This document shows, in pieces, positions 37,245-50,136 of a stretch of 64,000 nt of DNA (its first letter is position 1; every line of letters begins with the position of its first letter). Where the stretch lies: positions 11,505,000-11,568,999 of the forward strand of contig CM076145.1 in the NCBI GenBank assembly GCA_038025085.1, written 5' to 3'. The DNA is from Tetragonia tetragonoides (Eukaryota > Streptophyta > Magnoliopsida > Caryophyllales > Aizoaceae). The notes under the pieces are model-generated. The model made no database searches. It saw nothing but the letters and a program-made list of their open reading frames with translations, and was not told the origin of the DNA. Position numbers and translations under genes: made by a program.

Positions 37245-39500
37245 TCATTTGTTTGCATTCATTTGAGTGTGAAACTACACCTAGGATGTTTACAAGTACA
37301 AACAAGCTTCAACTCAAGCTTTTGAATGCATTTACGCGTTTTAAAAGCTCATACGAATAGGGTGAAAGAGATTTGAGTTCTTTGTGTTGTATATTAAGAG
37401 AAAGCATCCAAACACTTTGTTTGCACTCATTTGCTTGTGAAACTACACCTTGGATGTTTACAAGTACAAACAAGCGTGAACTCAAGCTTTTGAAAGCAAT
37501 CTTTTGAATGCGTTTACGCGTTTGGGTGCACAATGAATGCAAACAAAGCATTTGGGTGACCTTGACCATAATGTCACCAAAGTAAGCATGTTTGTAAATT
37601 TTTATGCGTTTACGCGTACATACAAGCTTCAACTCCAGCTTTTGAATGCATTTACGCGTTTTAACAGCTCTTACGACTAGGGTGATAGAGATTGAGTTCT
37701 TTTGTGTTGTTCATTAAGAGAAAGCACCCAAATGTTTTGTTTGCATTCATTTGAGTGTGAAACTACAACTAGGATGTTTAAATGTACAAACATGCTTTAA
37801 CTCAAGCTTTTGAATGCATTTACGCGTTTTAAAAGCTCATAAGAGTAGGGTGAAAGAGATTTGAGTTCTTTTGTGTTGTACATTAAGAGAAAGCATCCAA
37901 ATACTTTGTTCGGATACATTTGAGTGTGAAACTGTACCTAGGATGTTTACAAGTACAAACAAGCTTCAAATCAAGCTTTTGAATGCATTTACGCGTTTTG
38001 AAAGCTCATACGAGTAGGGTGAAAGAGATTTGAGTTCTTTTGTGTTGTATATTAAGAGAATGCATCCAAAGGCTTTGTTTGCATTCATTTGAGGGAGAAA
38101 CTACAGCAAGGATATTTACAAGTACAAACAAGCTTTAACTCAACCTTTTGAATGCATTTACACATTTTAACAGCTCTTACAACTAGGGTGAAAGAGATTG
38201 AGTTCTTTTGTGTTGTATATTAAGAGAAATCACACAAATCCTTTGTTTGCATTCATTTAAGTGAGAAACTACACTAAGAATGTTTACAAGTACAAACAAG
38301 CTTCAACTCAAGCATTTGAATGCATTTACGCGTTTTAAAAGCTCATATGACTAGGGTTAAAAAGATTGAGTTCTTTTGTGTTGTATTTTAAGAGAAAGCA
38401 CCCAAAAGCTTTGTTTGCATTCATTTCAGTGAGAAACTACACCAAGAATGTTTACAAGTACAAACAAGCTTCAACTCAAGCTTTTGAATGCATTTACGCG
38501 TTTTAAAAGCTCATATGACTAGGGTGAAAAAGATTGAGTTCTTTTGTGTTGTATATTAAGTGAAAGCACCCAAATGCTTCGTTTGCATTCATTTGAGTGA
38601 GAAACTTAACCAAGGATGTTTACAAGTACAAACAAGCTTCAACTCAAGCTTTTGAATGTATTTACGCGTATTAACAGCTCTTACGATTAGGGTGAATGAG
38701 ATTGAGGTCTTTTGTGTTGTATCTTAAGAGAAAGCACCCAAATGCTTTGTTTGCATTCATTTGAGTTAGAAACTACACCAAGGATGTTTACAAGTACAAA
38801 CAAGCTTTAACTCCACCTTTTGAATGCATTTACGCGTTTTAACAGCTCTTACATCTAGGGTGAAAGAGATTGAGTTCTTTTGTGTTGTATTTTAAGAGAA
38901 ACCACACAAATGCTTTGTTTGCATTCATTTGAGGGAGAAACTACACCAAGGATGTTTACAAGTACAAACAAGCTTCAACTCAAGCTTTTGAATGCATTTA
39001 CGCGTTTTAAAAGCTCATATGACTAGGGTGAAAAAGATTGAGTTCTTTGGTGTTGTATTTTAAGAGAAAGCAACCAAAAGGTTTGTTTGCATTCATTTCA
39101 GTGAGAAACTACACCAAGAATGTTTACAAGTACAAAAAAGCTTCAACTCAAGCTTTTGAATGCATTTACGCGTTTTAAAAGCTCATATGACTAGGGTGAA
39201 AGAGATTGAGGTCTTTTGTGTTGTATATTAAGAGAAAGCACCCAAATGCTTTGTTTGCATTTATTTGAGTGAGAAACTACACCAAGGATGTTTACAAGTA
39301 CAAACAAGCTTTAACTCCACCTTTTGAATGCATTTACGCGTTTTAACAGCTCTTACGACTAGGGTGAAAGAGATTGAGTTCTTTTGTGTTGTATTTTCAG
39401 ATAAAGCACCCAAAAGCTTTGTTTGCATTCATTTGAATGAGAAACTACACCAAGGATGTTTACAAGTACAAACAAGCTTCAACTAAAAATTTTGAATGTA
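37245..39500 (-). repeat. Satellite block B5, reverse
   Basis: Reverse monomers, entered at GTATTCATTTGTTTGC exactly as at 29603, and left through the recurrent ATTCACAATCAAATG junction near 39505. A scrambled zone lies at 37495-37640. Confidence 0.9.
37545..37620. other. Short non-satellite fragment in the array
   Basis: The stretch from GACCTTGACCATAATG to about TTTTTATGCG does not match the monomer. It is absent from the duplicated copy near 29880-29910, so it is probably a small insertion after the duplication, or it was deleted there. Confidence 0.6.
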
Positions 39501-42120
39501 TTCACAATCAAATGAATGCAAATAAAGCATTTGTGTGCTTTCTCTTAATATACAACAGAAAAGAACTCAATCTCTTTCACCCTAGTCGTAAGAGCTGTTA
39601 AAACGCGTAAATACATTCAAAAGCTTGAGTTGAAGCTTGTTTGTACTTGTAAACATCCTTGGTGTAGTTTCTCACTCCAATGAATGCAAACAATGCTTTT
39701 AGGTGCTTTCTCTGAAAATACAACAAAAAAGAACTCAATCTCTTTCACCCTAGTCGTATGAGGTTTTAAAACGCGTATATGCATGCAAAAGCTTAACTGG
39801 AAGCTTGTTGGTACTTGTAAACATCTTTGGTGTAGTTTCTCACTCAAATGAATGCAAAGAAAACATTTTGGTGCGTTCTCTTAATATACAACACAAAAGA
39901 ACTCAATCTCTTTCACCCTTGTCGTATGAGCTTTTAAAACGCTTAAATGCATTCAAAAGCTTGTGTTCAAGCTTGTTTGTAGTTGTAAACATCCTTGGGG
40001 TAGTTTCACACTCAAATGAATGCAAACAAAACATTTGGGTGCTTTCTCTTAAGCTTGAGTTGAAGCTTGTTTGTACTTGTAAACACAAAAGAGATTGAGT
40101 TTCTCACTCCAATGAATGCAAACAAAGCTTTTGGATGCTTTCTCCTAATATACAACAGAAAAGAACTCAAGCTTTTTCTCCGTAGTCATATGACCTTTTA
40201 AAACGCGTAAATGCATTCAAAAGCTTGAGTTGAAGCTTGTTTGTACTTGTAAACATCCTTGGTGTAGTTTCTCACTCAAATGAATGCAAACAAAGCATTT
40301 GTGTGATTTCTCTTAAAAATACAACACAAAAGAACTCAATCTCCTTCACCCTAGTTGTAAGCGCTGTTAAAATGCGTAAATGCATTCAAAAGGTGGAGTT
40401 AAAGCTTGTTTTTGCTTGTAAACATCCTTGGTGTAGTTTCTCACTCAAAATGAATGCAAACAAAGCATTTGGGTGCTTTCTCTTAATATACAACACAAAA
40501 GAACTCAACCTTTTTCACCCTAGTCATATGAGCTTTTAAAACGCGTAAATGCATTCAAAAGCTTGAGTTGAAGCTTGTTTGTACTTGTAAACATCTTTGG
40601 TGTAGTTTCTCACTCAAATGAATGCAAAGAAAACATTTGGGTGCGTTCTCTTAATATACAACACAAAAGAACTCAATCTCTTTCACCCTTGTCGTATGAG
40701 CTTTTAAAACGCTTAAATGCATTCAAAAGCTTGAGTTCAAGCTTGTTTGTAGTTGTAAACATCCTTGGGGTAGTTTCACACTCAAATGAATGCAAACAAA
40801 GCATTTGGGTGCTTTCTCTAAAAATACAACACAAAAGAACTCAATCTCTTTCACCCTAGTCGTATGAGGTTTTAAAACGCGTATATGCATTCAAAAGGTG
40901 GAGTTAAAGCTTGTTTGTACTTGTAAACATCTTTGGTGTAGTTTCTCACTCAAATGAATGTAAACAAACCATTTAGGTGATTTCTCTTAATATACAACAC
41001 AAAAGAACTCAATCTCTTTCACCCTAGTTGTAAAAGCTGTTAAAATTCGTAACTGCATTCAAAATGTGGAGTTAAAGCTTGTTTGTGCTTGTAAACATCC
41101 TTGGTGTAGTTTCTCACTCAAATGAATGCAAACAAAGCATTTGGGTGCTTTCTCTTAATATAGAACACAAAAGAACTCAATCTCTTTCACCCTAGATGTA
41201 AGAGCTGTTAAAACGCGTAAATGCATTCAAAAGGTGGAGTTAAAGCTTGTTTGTACTTGTAAACATCCTTGGTGTAGTTTCTCACTCAAATGAATGCAAA
41301 AAAAGCATTTGGGTGATTTCTCTTAATATACAACACAAAAGACCTCGATCTCGTTCACCCTAGTCATATGAGCTTTTAAAACGCGTAAATGCATTCAAAA
41401 GCTTGAGTTGAAGCTTGTTTGTACTTGTAAATATTCCTTGTGTAGTTTAACCACTCAAATGAATGCAAACAAAGCATTTGTGTGATTTCTCTTAATATAC
41501 AACACAAAAGAACTCAATCTCTTTCACCCTAGTTGTAAGAGCTGTTAAAATGCGTAAATGCTTTCAAAAGGTTGAGTTAAAGCTTGTTTGTACTTGTAAA
41601 CATCCTTGGTGTAGTTTCTCCCTCAAATGAATGCAAACAAACATTTGGGTGCTTTCTCTTAATATACAACACAAAAGAACTCAATCTCTTTCACCCTAGA
41701 TGTAAGAGCTGTTAAAACGCGTAAATGCATTCAAAAGGTGGAGTTAAAGCTTGTTTGTACTTGTAAAAATCCTTGGTGTAGTTTCTCACTCAAATGAATG
41801 CAAACAAAGTATTTGGATGCATTCTCTTAATATACAACACAAAAGAACTCAAATCTCTTTCACCCTACTCGTATGAGCTTTTAAAACGCGTAAATGCATT
41901 CAAAAACTTGAGTTGAAGCTTATTTGTACTTGTAAACATCCTTGGTGTAGTTTTACATTCAAATGAATGCAATCAAAGCCTTTGGGTGCTTTCTCTTAAT
42001 ATACAACACAAAAGAACTCAATTTCTTTTACCATAGTCGTAAGAGCTGTTAAAAAGCGTAAATGTATTCAAAACGCGTAATTGCATTCAAAAGCTTGAGT
42101 TGAAGCTTGTTTGTACTTAT
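39501..42120 (+). repeat. Satellite block B6, forward
   Basis: Forward monomers, including another copy of the chimeric junction (40050-40110) and the CACCCTTGTCGTATGAGC variant pair shared with 21754-22047, 30787-31080, 35413-35709 and 63780-64000. Confidence 0.92.
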
Positions 42121-42480
42121 AAACATCCTTGTTTGTACTTTTAAACATCTCTGGTGTAATTTTAAGATGCATGCAAAGCTCTTAATATTTGATTGTTTGT
42201 ACTTTTAAACATCCTCCCATTTAGTGCATTTGAATGGAGTTTTGTGTTCTTTTGTGTGTACTTAATTTTAAAACCTCATACGACCAGGGTGAAAGAGATT
42301 TGAGTTCTTGTAAAAAGTCAATGAACTATGTTTACTTTTTTATCAACATACTAAGCAATATACCTAGTGTTGTATATTAAGAGAAAGAACCCAAATGTTT
42401 AGTAAGCAATATACCTTAGTTACAAACAATATTGATTTGAGTTTTCAAGTTTTAAATGCATTCTCATAATATACAACACA
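42121..42480. repeat. Degenerate satellite zone
   Basis: Truncated and diverged monomer pieces in both orientations, with repeated TTTGTACTTTTAAACATC and AAGCAATATACCT. It looks like an eroded patch within otherwise uniform array. Confidence 0.7.
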
Positions 42481-42795
42481 AAAGAACTCAATCTTTTTCA
42501 CCCTAGTCATATGAGCTTTTAAAACGCGTAAATGCATTCAAAAGGTGGAGTTAAAGCTTGTTTGTACTTGTAAACATCCTTGGTGTAGTTTCTCCCTCAA
42601 ATGAATGCAAACAAAGCATTTGGGTGCTTTCTCTTAATATACAACACAAAAGAACTCAATCTCTTTCACCCTAGATGTAAGAGCTGTTAAAACGCGTAAA
42701 TGCATTCAAAAGGTGGAGTTAAAGCTTGTTTGTACTTGTAAACATCCTTGGTGTAGTTTCTCACTCAAATGAATGCAAACAAAGCATTTGGGTGC
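42481..42795 (+). repeat. Satellite, forward, up to foreign insert
   Basis: About two regular monomers, ending at GCATTTGGGTGC. Confidence 0.9.
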
Positions 42796-43219
42796 ATGTG
42801 AACCTTTGCCAATAAACCAAGCAGCTCTTCTAATTGATACACCCATGAATTGAACAAGGAAAACAGAGGCAGAATCAAATTCGAGGTAGAATCAAGGTTA
42901 CTGATGCAAAAGCTAACACTAAATATGACACTGCACCAATGCATATTCAAGTCGCCACTTTAGCTTACCTGAAGCATACATGAAACCCCTTACAGGAGAT
43001 ATCTTCGCACCACTGAAGCAGCAAAGTTCAGTCCTGGGTTCAGATTTAACGCACCACCATGTTAGTCCTCAAAGCTATGACTATCCAAGAGAAAGATCAA
43101 GCACAAAGCAGAAACGCAAGGAATTAATCCTTGACGCGTACATAACACATGCTAAATGGTACTAACTCAACTCCGAACAAACTATACACTTTGTAGTTTT
43201 CTATCATTTTTGCAATGAT
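42796..43219. other. 424-bp non-satellite insert, possible gene fragment
   Basis: No match to the satellite or to any element in the window. The left flank ends at monomer position about 105 and the right flank resumes at about 57, so some satellite is repeated across it; no clear target duplication or terminal repeats. On the minus strand there is a CAG|GTAAGC donor-like site at 42963-42971, and a pyrimidine-rich stretch ending CTTCAG at 43013. These would bound a 44-nt exon (42969-43012). A captured host-gene piece is possible. Two 61-codon frames here are not convincing as genes. Confidence 0.6.
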
Positions 43220-45148
43220 ATTCTTGGTATAGTTTCTCACTCAAATGAATGCAAACAAACCATTTGGGTGATTTCTCTTAATAAACAACACAAAAGAACT
43301 CAATCTCTTTCACCCTAGTTGTAAGAGCTGTTAAAATGCGTAAATGCATTCAAAAGGTGGAGTTAAAGCTTGTTTGTGCTTGTAAACATCCTTGGTGTAC
43401 TTTCTCACTCAAATGAATGCAAACAAAGCATTTGGGTGCTTTCTCTTAATATAGAACACAAAAGAACTCAATCTCTTTCACCCTAGATGTAAGACCTGTT
43501 AAAACGCGTAAATGCATTCAAAAGGTGGAGTTAAAGCCTGTTTGTACTTGTAAACATCCTTGGTGTAGTTTCTCAGTCAAATGAATGCAAACAAAGCATT
43601 TGGGTGCTTTCTCTTAATATACAACACAAAAGACCTCAATCTCTTTCACCCTAGTCATATGAGCTTTTAAAACGCGTAAATGCATTCAAAAGCTTGAGTT
43701 GAAGCTTGTTTGTACTTGTAAACATCCTTGGTTAAGTTTCTCACTCAAATGAATGCAAACAAAGAAACATCCTTGGTGTAGTTTCTCCCTAAAATGAATG
43801 CAAACAAAGCATTTGGGTGCTTTCTCTTCATATACAACACAAAAGAACTCAATCTCTTTCACCCTAGATGTAAGGGCTGTTAAAACGCGTAAATGCATTC
43901 AAAAGGTGGAGTTAAAGCTTGTTTGTACTTGTAAACATCCTTGGTGTAGTTTTTCACTCAAATGAATGCAAACAAAGCATTTGGGTACTTTCTCTTAATA
44001 TACAACCCAAAAGACCTCAATCTCTTTCACCCTCGTCATATGAGCTTTTAAAACGCGTAAATACATTCAAAAGCTTGAGTTGAAGCTTGTTTGTACTTGT
44101 AAACATCCTTGGTGTAGTTTCTCTCTCCAATGAATGCAAACAAAGCTTTTGGGTGCTTTCTCTGAAAATACAACACAAAAGAACTCAATCTCTTTCACCC
44201 TAGATGTAAGAGCTGTTAAAACGCGTAAATGCATTCAAAAGGTGGAGTTAAAGCTTGTTTGTGCTTGTAAACATCCTTGGTCTAGTTTCTCACTCAAATG
44301 AATGCAAACAAAGCATTTGGGTGCTTTCTCTTAATATACAACACAAAAGAACTCAATCTCTTTCACCCTAGTTGTAAGAGCTGTTAAATTGCGTAAATGC
44401 ATTCAAAAGGTTGAGTTAAAGCTTGTTTGTACTTGTAAACATCCTTTGTGTAGTTTCTCACTCAAATGAATGCCAACAAAGCATTTGGGTGCTTTCTCTT
44501 AATATACAACACAAAAGAACTCAATCTCTTTCACCCTAGATGTAAGACCTGTTAAAACGCGTAAATGCATTCAAAAGGTGGAGTTAAAGCTTGTTTGTAC
44601 TTGTAAACATCCTTGGTGTAGTTTCTCACTCAAATGAATGCAAACAAAGTATTTGGATGCTTTCTCTTTATATACCACACAAAAGAACTTAATCTTTTTC
44701 ACCCTTGTCATATGAGCTTTTAAAACGCGTAAATGCATTCAAAAGGTGGAGTTAAAGCTTGTTTGTACTTGTAAACATCCTTGGTGTAGTTTCTCACTCA
44801 AATGAATGCAAACAAAGCATTTGTGTGCGTTCTCTTAATATACAACACAAAAGAACTCAATCTCTTTCACCCTAGTCGTAAGAGCTGTTAAAATGCTTTT
44901 GAATGCATTTACGCGTTTTAAAACTCAAACCCGTAAAAAGCCTTTTGTAAATCCATTACACCAATCCTAGCACTTATCAGAAACTCAATCTCTTTTCGCC
45001 TAGTCGTAAGAGCTGTTAAAACGCGTAAATGCATTCTAAAGCTTGAGTTGAAACTTGTTTGAACTTGTAAACATCCTTTGTGTAGTTTCTCATTCAAATT
45101 AATGCAAGGAAAGCATTTGGGTGCTTTCTCTTAATATAAAACACAAAA
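43220..45148 (+). repeat. Satellite block C, forward
   Basis: Forward monomers. Near 44895-44982 is a short reverse piece (TTTTGAATGCATTTACGCG), then about 55 bp of unplaced sequence (around AATCCATTACACCAATCC). Forward monomers then resume at AAACTCAATCTC. About 43860-44640 is duplicated at 58480-59260. Confidence 0.9.
45144..45148 (+). repeat. Target site duplication CAAAA, left copy
   Basis: CAAAA precedes the element's TG and recurs at 54098-54102. The joined flanks read ACACAAAAGACCTC, normal satellite. Confidence 0.93.
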
Positions 45149-45809
45149 TGATGTGAAATAAGTAACAAAACGGAAATTAACCTTTGATAGTATCACACAA
45201 AGGGATCTTGTTCAAGAATCACTCAAGAACAACTCACGAATCACTCGTAAGGGTTTCAACCTGAATCACTCAGTTTGAGGGGTAAATACTCACGTATTCA
45301 ATAATTAATCATCAAAGCACGAGTTTACAGTAGCAAAGATCTCCCTTATTTATAGACAAAGAAATCTAAAGCTATTCGGAATCCTAATCCTAGTCCGAAT
45401 AGGAAACTAACTACGAAACTGACTATAATTGTAAAACGGACTAACTAACAGCTTTTCTAACACCTAATGGACTTCTAATACTAATAACAATCAGATTATT
45501 ACTCTCCTAAACATATTCTAACTAATTAAGGGAATACTAAACGAAATCGATCTAAACAACTGATTACCTAGCGCCCACGGCTCAAAACCGCTGGAACAGT
45601 TTCCTTGGCGCCCAAGGCTTCTTCTTTTTAGCTTCTAGTCATCTTCTTGCCACTCTAACATAGTTACCTCACACTTTACCTCACGTGGCATTATACTCTT
45701 GGCAATGAGCAGCTCAAGATCAAGCATTAACGTTTCAAGAACTGGGTTCTTGGACGTTCTTGATTCGTCATCTTCTTGCTTGTCCTTTAACGTACTTGCT
45801 CCTGCATCA
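45149..45809 (-). repeat. 3' LTR of element 2
   Basis: 661 bp, TGATGTG...CTGCATCA on the plus strand. It carries a minus-strand TATA-like sequence near 45343-45355, altered by one base (CCCTTATTTATAG), and the final 57 codons of the polyprotein (45635-45809). Confidence 0.93.
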
Positions 45810-46894
45810 ACCTCCCCTTCTTTAAAAGAATTTGCCCTCAAATTCGTATCCTCTAAGTAAGGGCTAAGATCACCAACATTGAAGGTTGAGCTCACGTTTC
45901 CATACTCACTAGGAAGATCAATCTTGTATGCATTGTCTCCAATCTTCTCTAGAACTTGAAAAGGACCATCTGCTCGAGGCATAAGCTTGTTCTTGCGTCT
46001 AGAAGGAAATCTTTTTTTGCGCAGGTGTAGCCAAACTAAGTCACCAGGTTCAAATAGAACTTGCTTTCTTCCCTTGTTAGCTCTAGCTTGGTACCTTGAG
46101 TTCATCTTCTCTACTCGCGCACGAACTTGCTTACAGGTCTTCTTGAAAGCTTGTTGTCTTGCCTTGGCATCTACATTGATAACATCATCTCTAGGCAAAG
46201 ACACGAAATCAATAGGCAAATAAGGATTAATGCCATACACAATCTCAAATGGAGAACGACCCGTGGTAAATCCAGGCGTTCTGTTATATGCAAACTCCGC
46301 ATGTGCTAGCTTAATATCCCAATCTTTTGTGCTTCTACTCACCAACCCTCTAAGCAAAGTACCAAGGGTCCTGTTTGTAACCTCGGTTTGCCCATCTGTT
46401 TGTGGGTGATGTGAAGTGCTAAAGAGTATCTTCGTCCCAACGAGTCTCCAAAGTGTCTTCCAAAAGTAACTCAGAAACTTAGCATCTCGATCCGACACAA
46501 TGGTCTTGGGAATGCCATGTAGCCTCACTATCTCTTTATAGAACAAGTCAGCAACATGAGAGGCGTCATCGGTCTTGTGACATGGCACAAAGTGCGCCAT
46601 TTTGGACAATCTATCAACAACAACCATCACAGCATCTTTTCCCCTTTGAGTTCTAGGGAGTGCCACAATGAAATCCATGCTCACACTCTCCCAGGGAATG
46701 CTAGGAACCGGTAATGGTGTGTATAACCCTTTGTGAAAAGCACTCTTGGCCCGTTGACATGTAGCGCATCTCGTCACAATAGCATGTACATCTTTGAGCA
46801 TCTTAGGCCAATAAAAGTGTTCTTGTAACAGCTCAAGGGTTTTAGTTACTCCAAAATGTCCAGCTAATCCTCCCGAGTGAACTTCTCTAACCAA
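45635..46894 (-). CDS. Integrase and C-terminal part of polyprotein, element 2
   Basis: 419 codons. Residues from the N-terminus: an HHCC zinc module (second His at 13, Cys 43 and 46), then the catalytic core with D74 (VSMDF), D135 (SDRD) and E171 (QTDGQTE), a DD35E spacing as in active retroviral-type integrases. A GPF module ([17 protein letters not shown]) and [10 protein letters not shown] follow. The final 57 residues, from Asp-Ala-Gly-Ala, are encoded inside the 3' LTR. I see no chromodomain. The frame stays open upstream to about 47016, where it meets the gag-RT frame at a one-base shift. It was thus originally one polyprotein, cleaved to give an integrase that inserts the DNA copy. 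Confidence 0.93.
   Translation of the reverse strand: MVREVHSGGLAGHFGVTKTLELLQEHFYWPKMLKDVHAIVTRCATCQRAKSAFHKGLYTPLPVPSIPWESVSMDFIVALPRTQRGKDAVMVVVDRLSKMAHFVPCHKTDDASHVADLFYKEIVRLHGIPKTIVSDRDAKFLSYFWKTLWRLVGTKILFSTSHHPQTDGQTEVTNRTLGTLLRGLVSRSTKDWDIKLAHAEFAYNRTPGFTTGRSPFEIVYGINPYLPIDFVSLPRDDVINVDAKARQQAFKKTCKQVRARVEKMNSRYQARANKGRKQVLFEPGDLVWLHLRKKRFPSRRKNKLMPRADGPFQVLEKIGDNAYKIDLPSEYGNVSSTFNVGDLSPYLEDTNLRANSFKEGEVDAGASTLKDKQEDDESRTSKNPVLETLMLDLELLIAKSIMPREVKCEVTMLEWQEDD
45810..45823 (-). promoter_or_regulatory. Polypurine tract of element 2
   Basis: Minus strand AAAGAAGGGGAGGT directly abuts the 3' LTR. This is the expected site for plus-strand DNA priming. It is also read as codons of the polyprotein. 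Confidence 0.85.
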
Positions 46895-49800
46895 TAGCTC
46901 ACGTACAGAGGACCTAGGAACACAGAACTTGTTCCTCTTGAATAGAAACCCATCTTGTATGAAATAATCACCATGCTCCCCTTCTTTGCAAGCTCTAAAT
47001 GACTCAGAGAAATCAGCTCCTTGTCATATAGTTCTTGGAGATGTTCAAAGCCTAGGAGCTTCGCTTCAAGTGTCACAAGCAAGTGGTTTCTTCGTGAAAG
47101 AGCATCAGCAACAACATTGCTCTTCCCATCTTTGTACTTGGCCGAGAATGTAAAAGATTGTAGAAACTCTACCCACTTGGCATGTCTAGGGTTTAGTTTC
47201 TGTTGGCCATGAATGTACTTGAGAGCTTCATGATCCGAGTGCAACACGAAAGGCTTAGGCCTTAAATAATGGGACCAATGCTCCAAAGCTCTCACAATTG
47301 CATAGAACTCTCGATCATATGTAGAATAATTCAACCGAGCTCCATTCAATTTCTCACTAAAATAGGCAATAGGACGTTTTTCTTGGATTAAAACAGCGCC
47401 TATACCTACCCCACTAGCATCACATTCAACTTCAAACAATCTATCAAAATCTGGTAACGCTAGAATAGGTGCTTGACACAACTCCTCTTTAACCTCAACA
47501 AAGGCCTTTTGCGCACTTTCACTCCAATTAAACTCTCCTTTTTTCATTAATTCAGTAATAGGAGCAGTAATGGAACTAAAATTGCGTATAAACCTCCGAT
47601 AAAATGATGCCAAGCCATGAAAACTACGTACCTCATGTATATTGGTTGGAGCTGGCCATGAAGCCATAGCTTCTACCTTGGACGGATCAACATGTACACC
47701 ATCTTTGGACACAATGTAACCAAGGAATATAACCTTAGGAAGCATGAAATCACACTTCTCTAACTTGCCAAAAAGCTGTTGTTCCTTTAGTTTCTCAAAT
47801 ACGCGCTGTAGATGTACTAGATGTTCCTCCTTGGTCTTGCTGAATATAAGAATATCATCAAGGTAAACCACAACAAATTTACCAAGGAATGCTCTCAATA
47901 CCTCGTTCATCAACCTCATGAATGTGCTAGGAGCGTTGCACAAGCCAAAAGGCATTACTAACCACTCATACAAACCATGTCGTGTCTTGAACGCGGTTTT
48001 CCATTCATCCCCCTCCTTGATTCTCACTTGATGGTATCCAGCTCTAAGATCTATCTTGGAAAACAACTGGGAACCATGTAGCTCGTCTAACATATCATCT
48101 AATCTTGGCATAGGGAACCTATATTTGATTGTGATATTGTTGACAGCTCTACTATCAATGCACATACGCCATGTCCCATCTTTCTTAGGCACAAGTAACG
48201 CAGGAACAGCGCATGGACTTAGACTTTCTCTCACATAGCCTCTTTGCACAAGCTCTTCAACTTGTCTTTGTAACTCTTTGGCTTCTTCGGGGTTACACCG
48301 ATATGCTGGCCTATTTGGAAGTGGTGCTCCAGGAACTAGGTCAACTTGGTGTTCTATGCCACGCATAGGAGGTAAACCAGGGGGTAACTCCTCGGGGAAC
48401 ACTTCTTTGAACCTCTCTAACAATAGGCGTAACTCAGGATCATAATTGGGATTGTTACACATGTTAGGTTCAAACAACAACACTAGGTAGCTCATAGTTT
48501 CACTAGCCACCTCTTTTTCCATCTCTTTCTCTCCTATGACCATTACACGACTCGCCTTTTTACTAGCCTTTGCTTCTTTAACTTGAGTGGCAGTCAAGGG
48601 TAACAATTTGATTCGTTTCTGGTTATGCTCAACAGTATAGATATTGTTTACACCATCATGACTAACTTTCCTATCAAATTGCCAAGGACGACCTAACAAT
48701 ATATGACAAACACCCATAGGCAGTATATCACACCATAGATCGTCTTTATAACACCCTAAAGTAAAGCAAACTCTAGCTTGTTTAGTCACTTTTAACCCTC
48801 CCCCATCATTCAACCATTGCACAGTATAGGGTTTAGGATGACTTTTAGTAGGCAAATCAAGCTTATCAACCATCTCTTTAGAGGCAACATTAGTACAACT
48901 CCCAGAGTCAATAATCAAATTGCAAACTTTACCTCTAACCTTGCAGCGAGAATGGAATATTTGCTCCCTTTGGTCGGACTCATCATCGGCCACAGTCGTA
49001 TGTAGCAACTTCGTAAGGATTAGGGTCTCTCCAACCTCGGGTATACCATAATCTTCAATGAATGGCTCTCCATTATCTTCATCACTATCCTCAGTTATGG
49101 GCATAACAAACGAGGGTTCCATCTCTTCTAGCTCAGCTATGGTGAGCGCTTTCTTCGAGCCGCACTCATAGGCATAGTGTCCATATCCTTGACACTTGAA
49201 ACAACACAGTTGGTTCTTGTCCTTAGTAGCCACGGCTTTGCCTTTGTCTTGAGTTACGGGCTTGCTAGGGACACTTGCGCTCTTGGAGAATGTTGCATTC
49301 TCTCTCGCATTGTATTGGTTCCGAAAATTTGTATAGCCTTTAATCACATCTCGGGCAACCGGTTTTTGCTCCTTCTCTTGCTTCTCAATCTTCAGAGCGA
49401 TTTTGCAGACGTCCTCAAAGGTTACGTAAGGAACAAGCTCTACCTTGCGCCTTAGAGTTGGGTTTAGACCTTTGATGAACCGCGCGATCTTTAACTCCTC
49501 CTTCTCCTCAAGATCACACATCATGTGCATATGTTCAAACTTCTGGAGGTAGTCTTGTACACTTGAGGTTTCTTGGCTTAAGGACGTGAGTTTCAAAAAC
49601 TGTTCTTGCTCAAATTCTTTAGGCAAAAATCGTTTCTTTAAATATTTCTTGAGTTTGTCCCAAGTCTCAATCTTTGCTTTCTCTTCCTTCTTGCGTCGAG
49701 CCTTTAGGTTTTCATACCATAAAGAAGCATGCTTGGTGAGTTTAAGCGTGGCTAACTTGCATCTTCGCCGCTCATCATACTCCTTGTATTCAAAGACTCT

Positions 49801-50136
49801 CTCCATAGTTCTAAGCCAATCAAGAAAGGCCTCTGGGTCGTAGGAACCGTCATATTCAGGGAGTTCGACCTTCAAGTTCCTGTCGTTATCATAGGAATGT
49901 CGTGGTTTAGGAGCGTCATTGGTTCTAGTCCCACTTGTGTCTTCAAACTCCTCATCGAAGTCGGGGTCACGGTTGTGGTTTCTCCAATGAATTCTGCGCA
50001 TCCTTGTCTCCATGTTCTCCCTATCTTCTTGGTTTCTTCTTTCCATAGCAGCCATCCGCTCTTCTTGAGATTTGAAAGACGTCCTAAGATCCTCCATGGC
50101 TGTTAACAACTTTGCTAGTTCGCTGGGCTCACCCAT
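46864..50136 (-). CDS. Gag-protease-RT-RNase H polyprotein, element 2
   Basis: I start at the ATG at 50136 ([11 protein letters not shown]). The frame is open further upstream, to 50319, but that crosses the primer site into the LTR. Numbering from 50319: charged coiled coil about 62-110, gag capsid core about 160-290, CCHC knuckle [14 protein letters not shown] at 373-386, aspartic protease DSG at 471-473, RT with YLDD at 819-822, and RNase H with acidic residues near 967, 1029 and 1072 followed by VADALSRR. After about codon 1100 the frame changes, because a base is missing near 47016 (plus strand AATCAGCTCCTTG); its last 50 residues to 46864 are out of frame. Except for that lesion the enzyme motifs look intact. 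Confidence 0.93.
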   Translation of the reverse strand: MGEPSELAKLLTAMEDLRTSFKSQEERMAAMERRNQEDRENMETRMRRIHWRNHNRDPDFDEEFEDTSGTRTNDAPKPRHSYDNDRNLKVELPEYDGSYDPEAFLDWLRTMERVFEYKEYDERRRCKLATLKLTKHASLWYENLKARRKKEEKAKIETWDKLKKYLKKRFLPKEFEQEQFLKLTSLSQETSSVQDYLQKFEHMHMMCDLEEKEELKIARFIKGLNPTLRRKVELVPYVTFEDVCKIALKIEKQEKEQKPVARDVIKGYTNFRNQYNARENATFSKSASVPSKPVTQDKGKAVATKDKNQLCCFKCQGYGHYAYECGSKKALTIAELEEMEPSFVMPITEDSDEDNGEPFIEDYGIPEVGETLILTKLLHTTVADDESDQREQIFHSRCKVRGKVCNLIIDSGSCTNVASKEMVDKLDLPTKSHPKPYTVQWLNDGGGLKVTKQARVCFTLGCYKDDLWCDILPMGVCHILLGRPWQFDRKVSHDGVNNIYTVEHNQKRIKLLPLTATQVKEAKASKKASRVMVIGEKEMEKEVASETMSYLVLLFEPNMCNNPNYDPELRLLLERFKEVFPEELPPGLPPMRGIEHQVDLVPGAPLPNRPAYRCNPEEAKELQRQVEELVQRGYVRESLSPCAVPALLVPKKDGTWRMCIDSRAVNNITIKYRFPMPRLDDMLDELHGSQLFSKIDLRAGYHQVRIKEGDEWKTAFKTRHGLYEWLVMPFGLCNAPSTFMRLMNEVLRAFLGKFVVVYLDDILIFSKTKEEHLVHLQRVFEKLKEQQLFGKLEKCDFMLPKVIFLGYIVSKDGVHVDPSKVEAMASWPAPTNIHEVRSFHGLASFYRRFIRNFSSITAPITELMKKGEFNWSESAQKAFVEVKEELCQAPILALPDFDRLFEVECDASGVGIGAVLIQEKRPIAYFSEKLNGARLNYSTYDREFYAIVRALEHWSHYLRPKPFVLHSDHEALKYIHGQQKLNPRHAKWVEFLQSFTFSAKYKDGKSNVVADALSRRNHLLVTLEAKLLGFEHLQELYDKELISLSHLELAKKGSMVIISYKMGFYSRGTSSVFLGPLYVSYWLEKFTRED

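Noticed and set aside
42980..43165. 61-codon frame in the 424-bp insert
   Set aside because: Short, no recognised motif, and the splice-like signals lie on the other strand.
48056..50106. Several 60-92 codon plus-strand frames
   Set aside because: They are antisense shadows of the gag-pol polyprotein of element 2.
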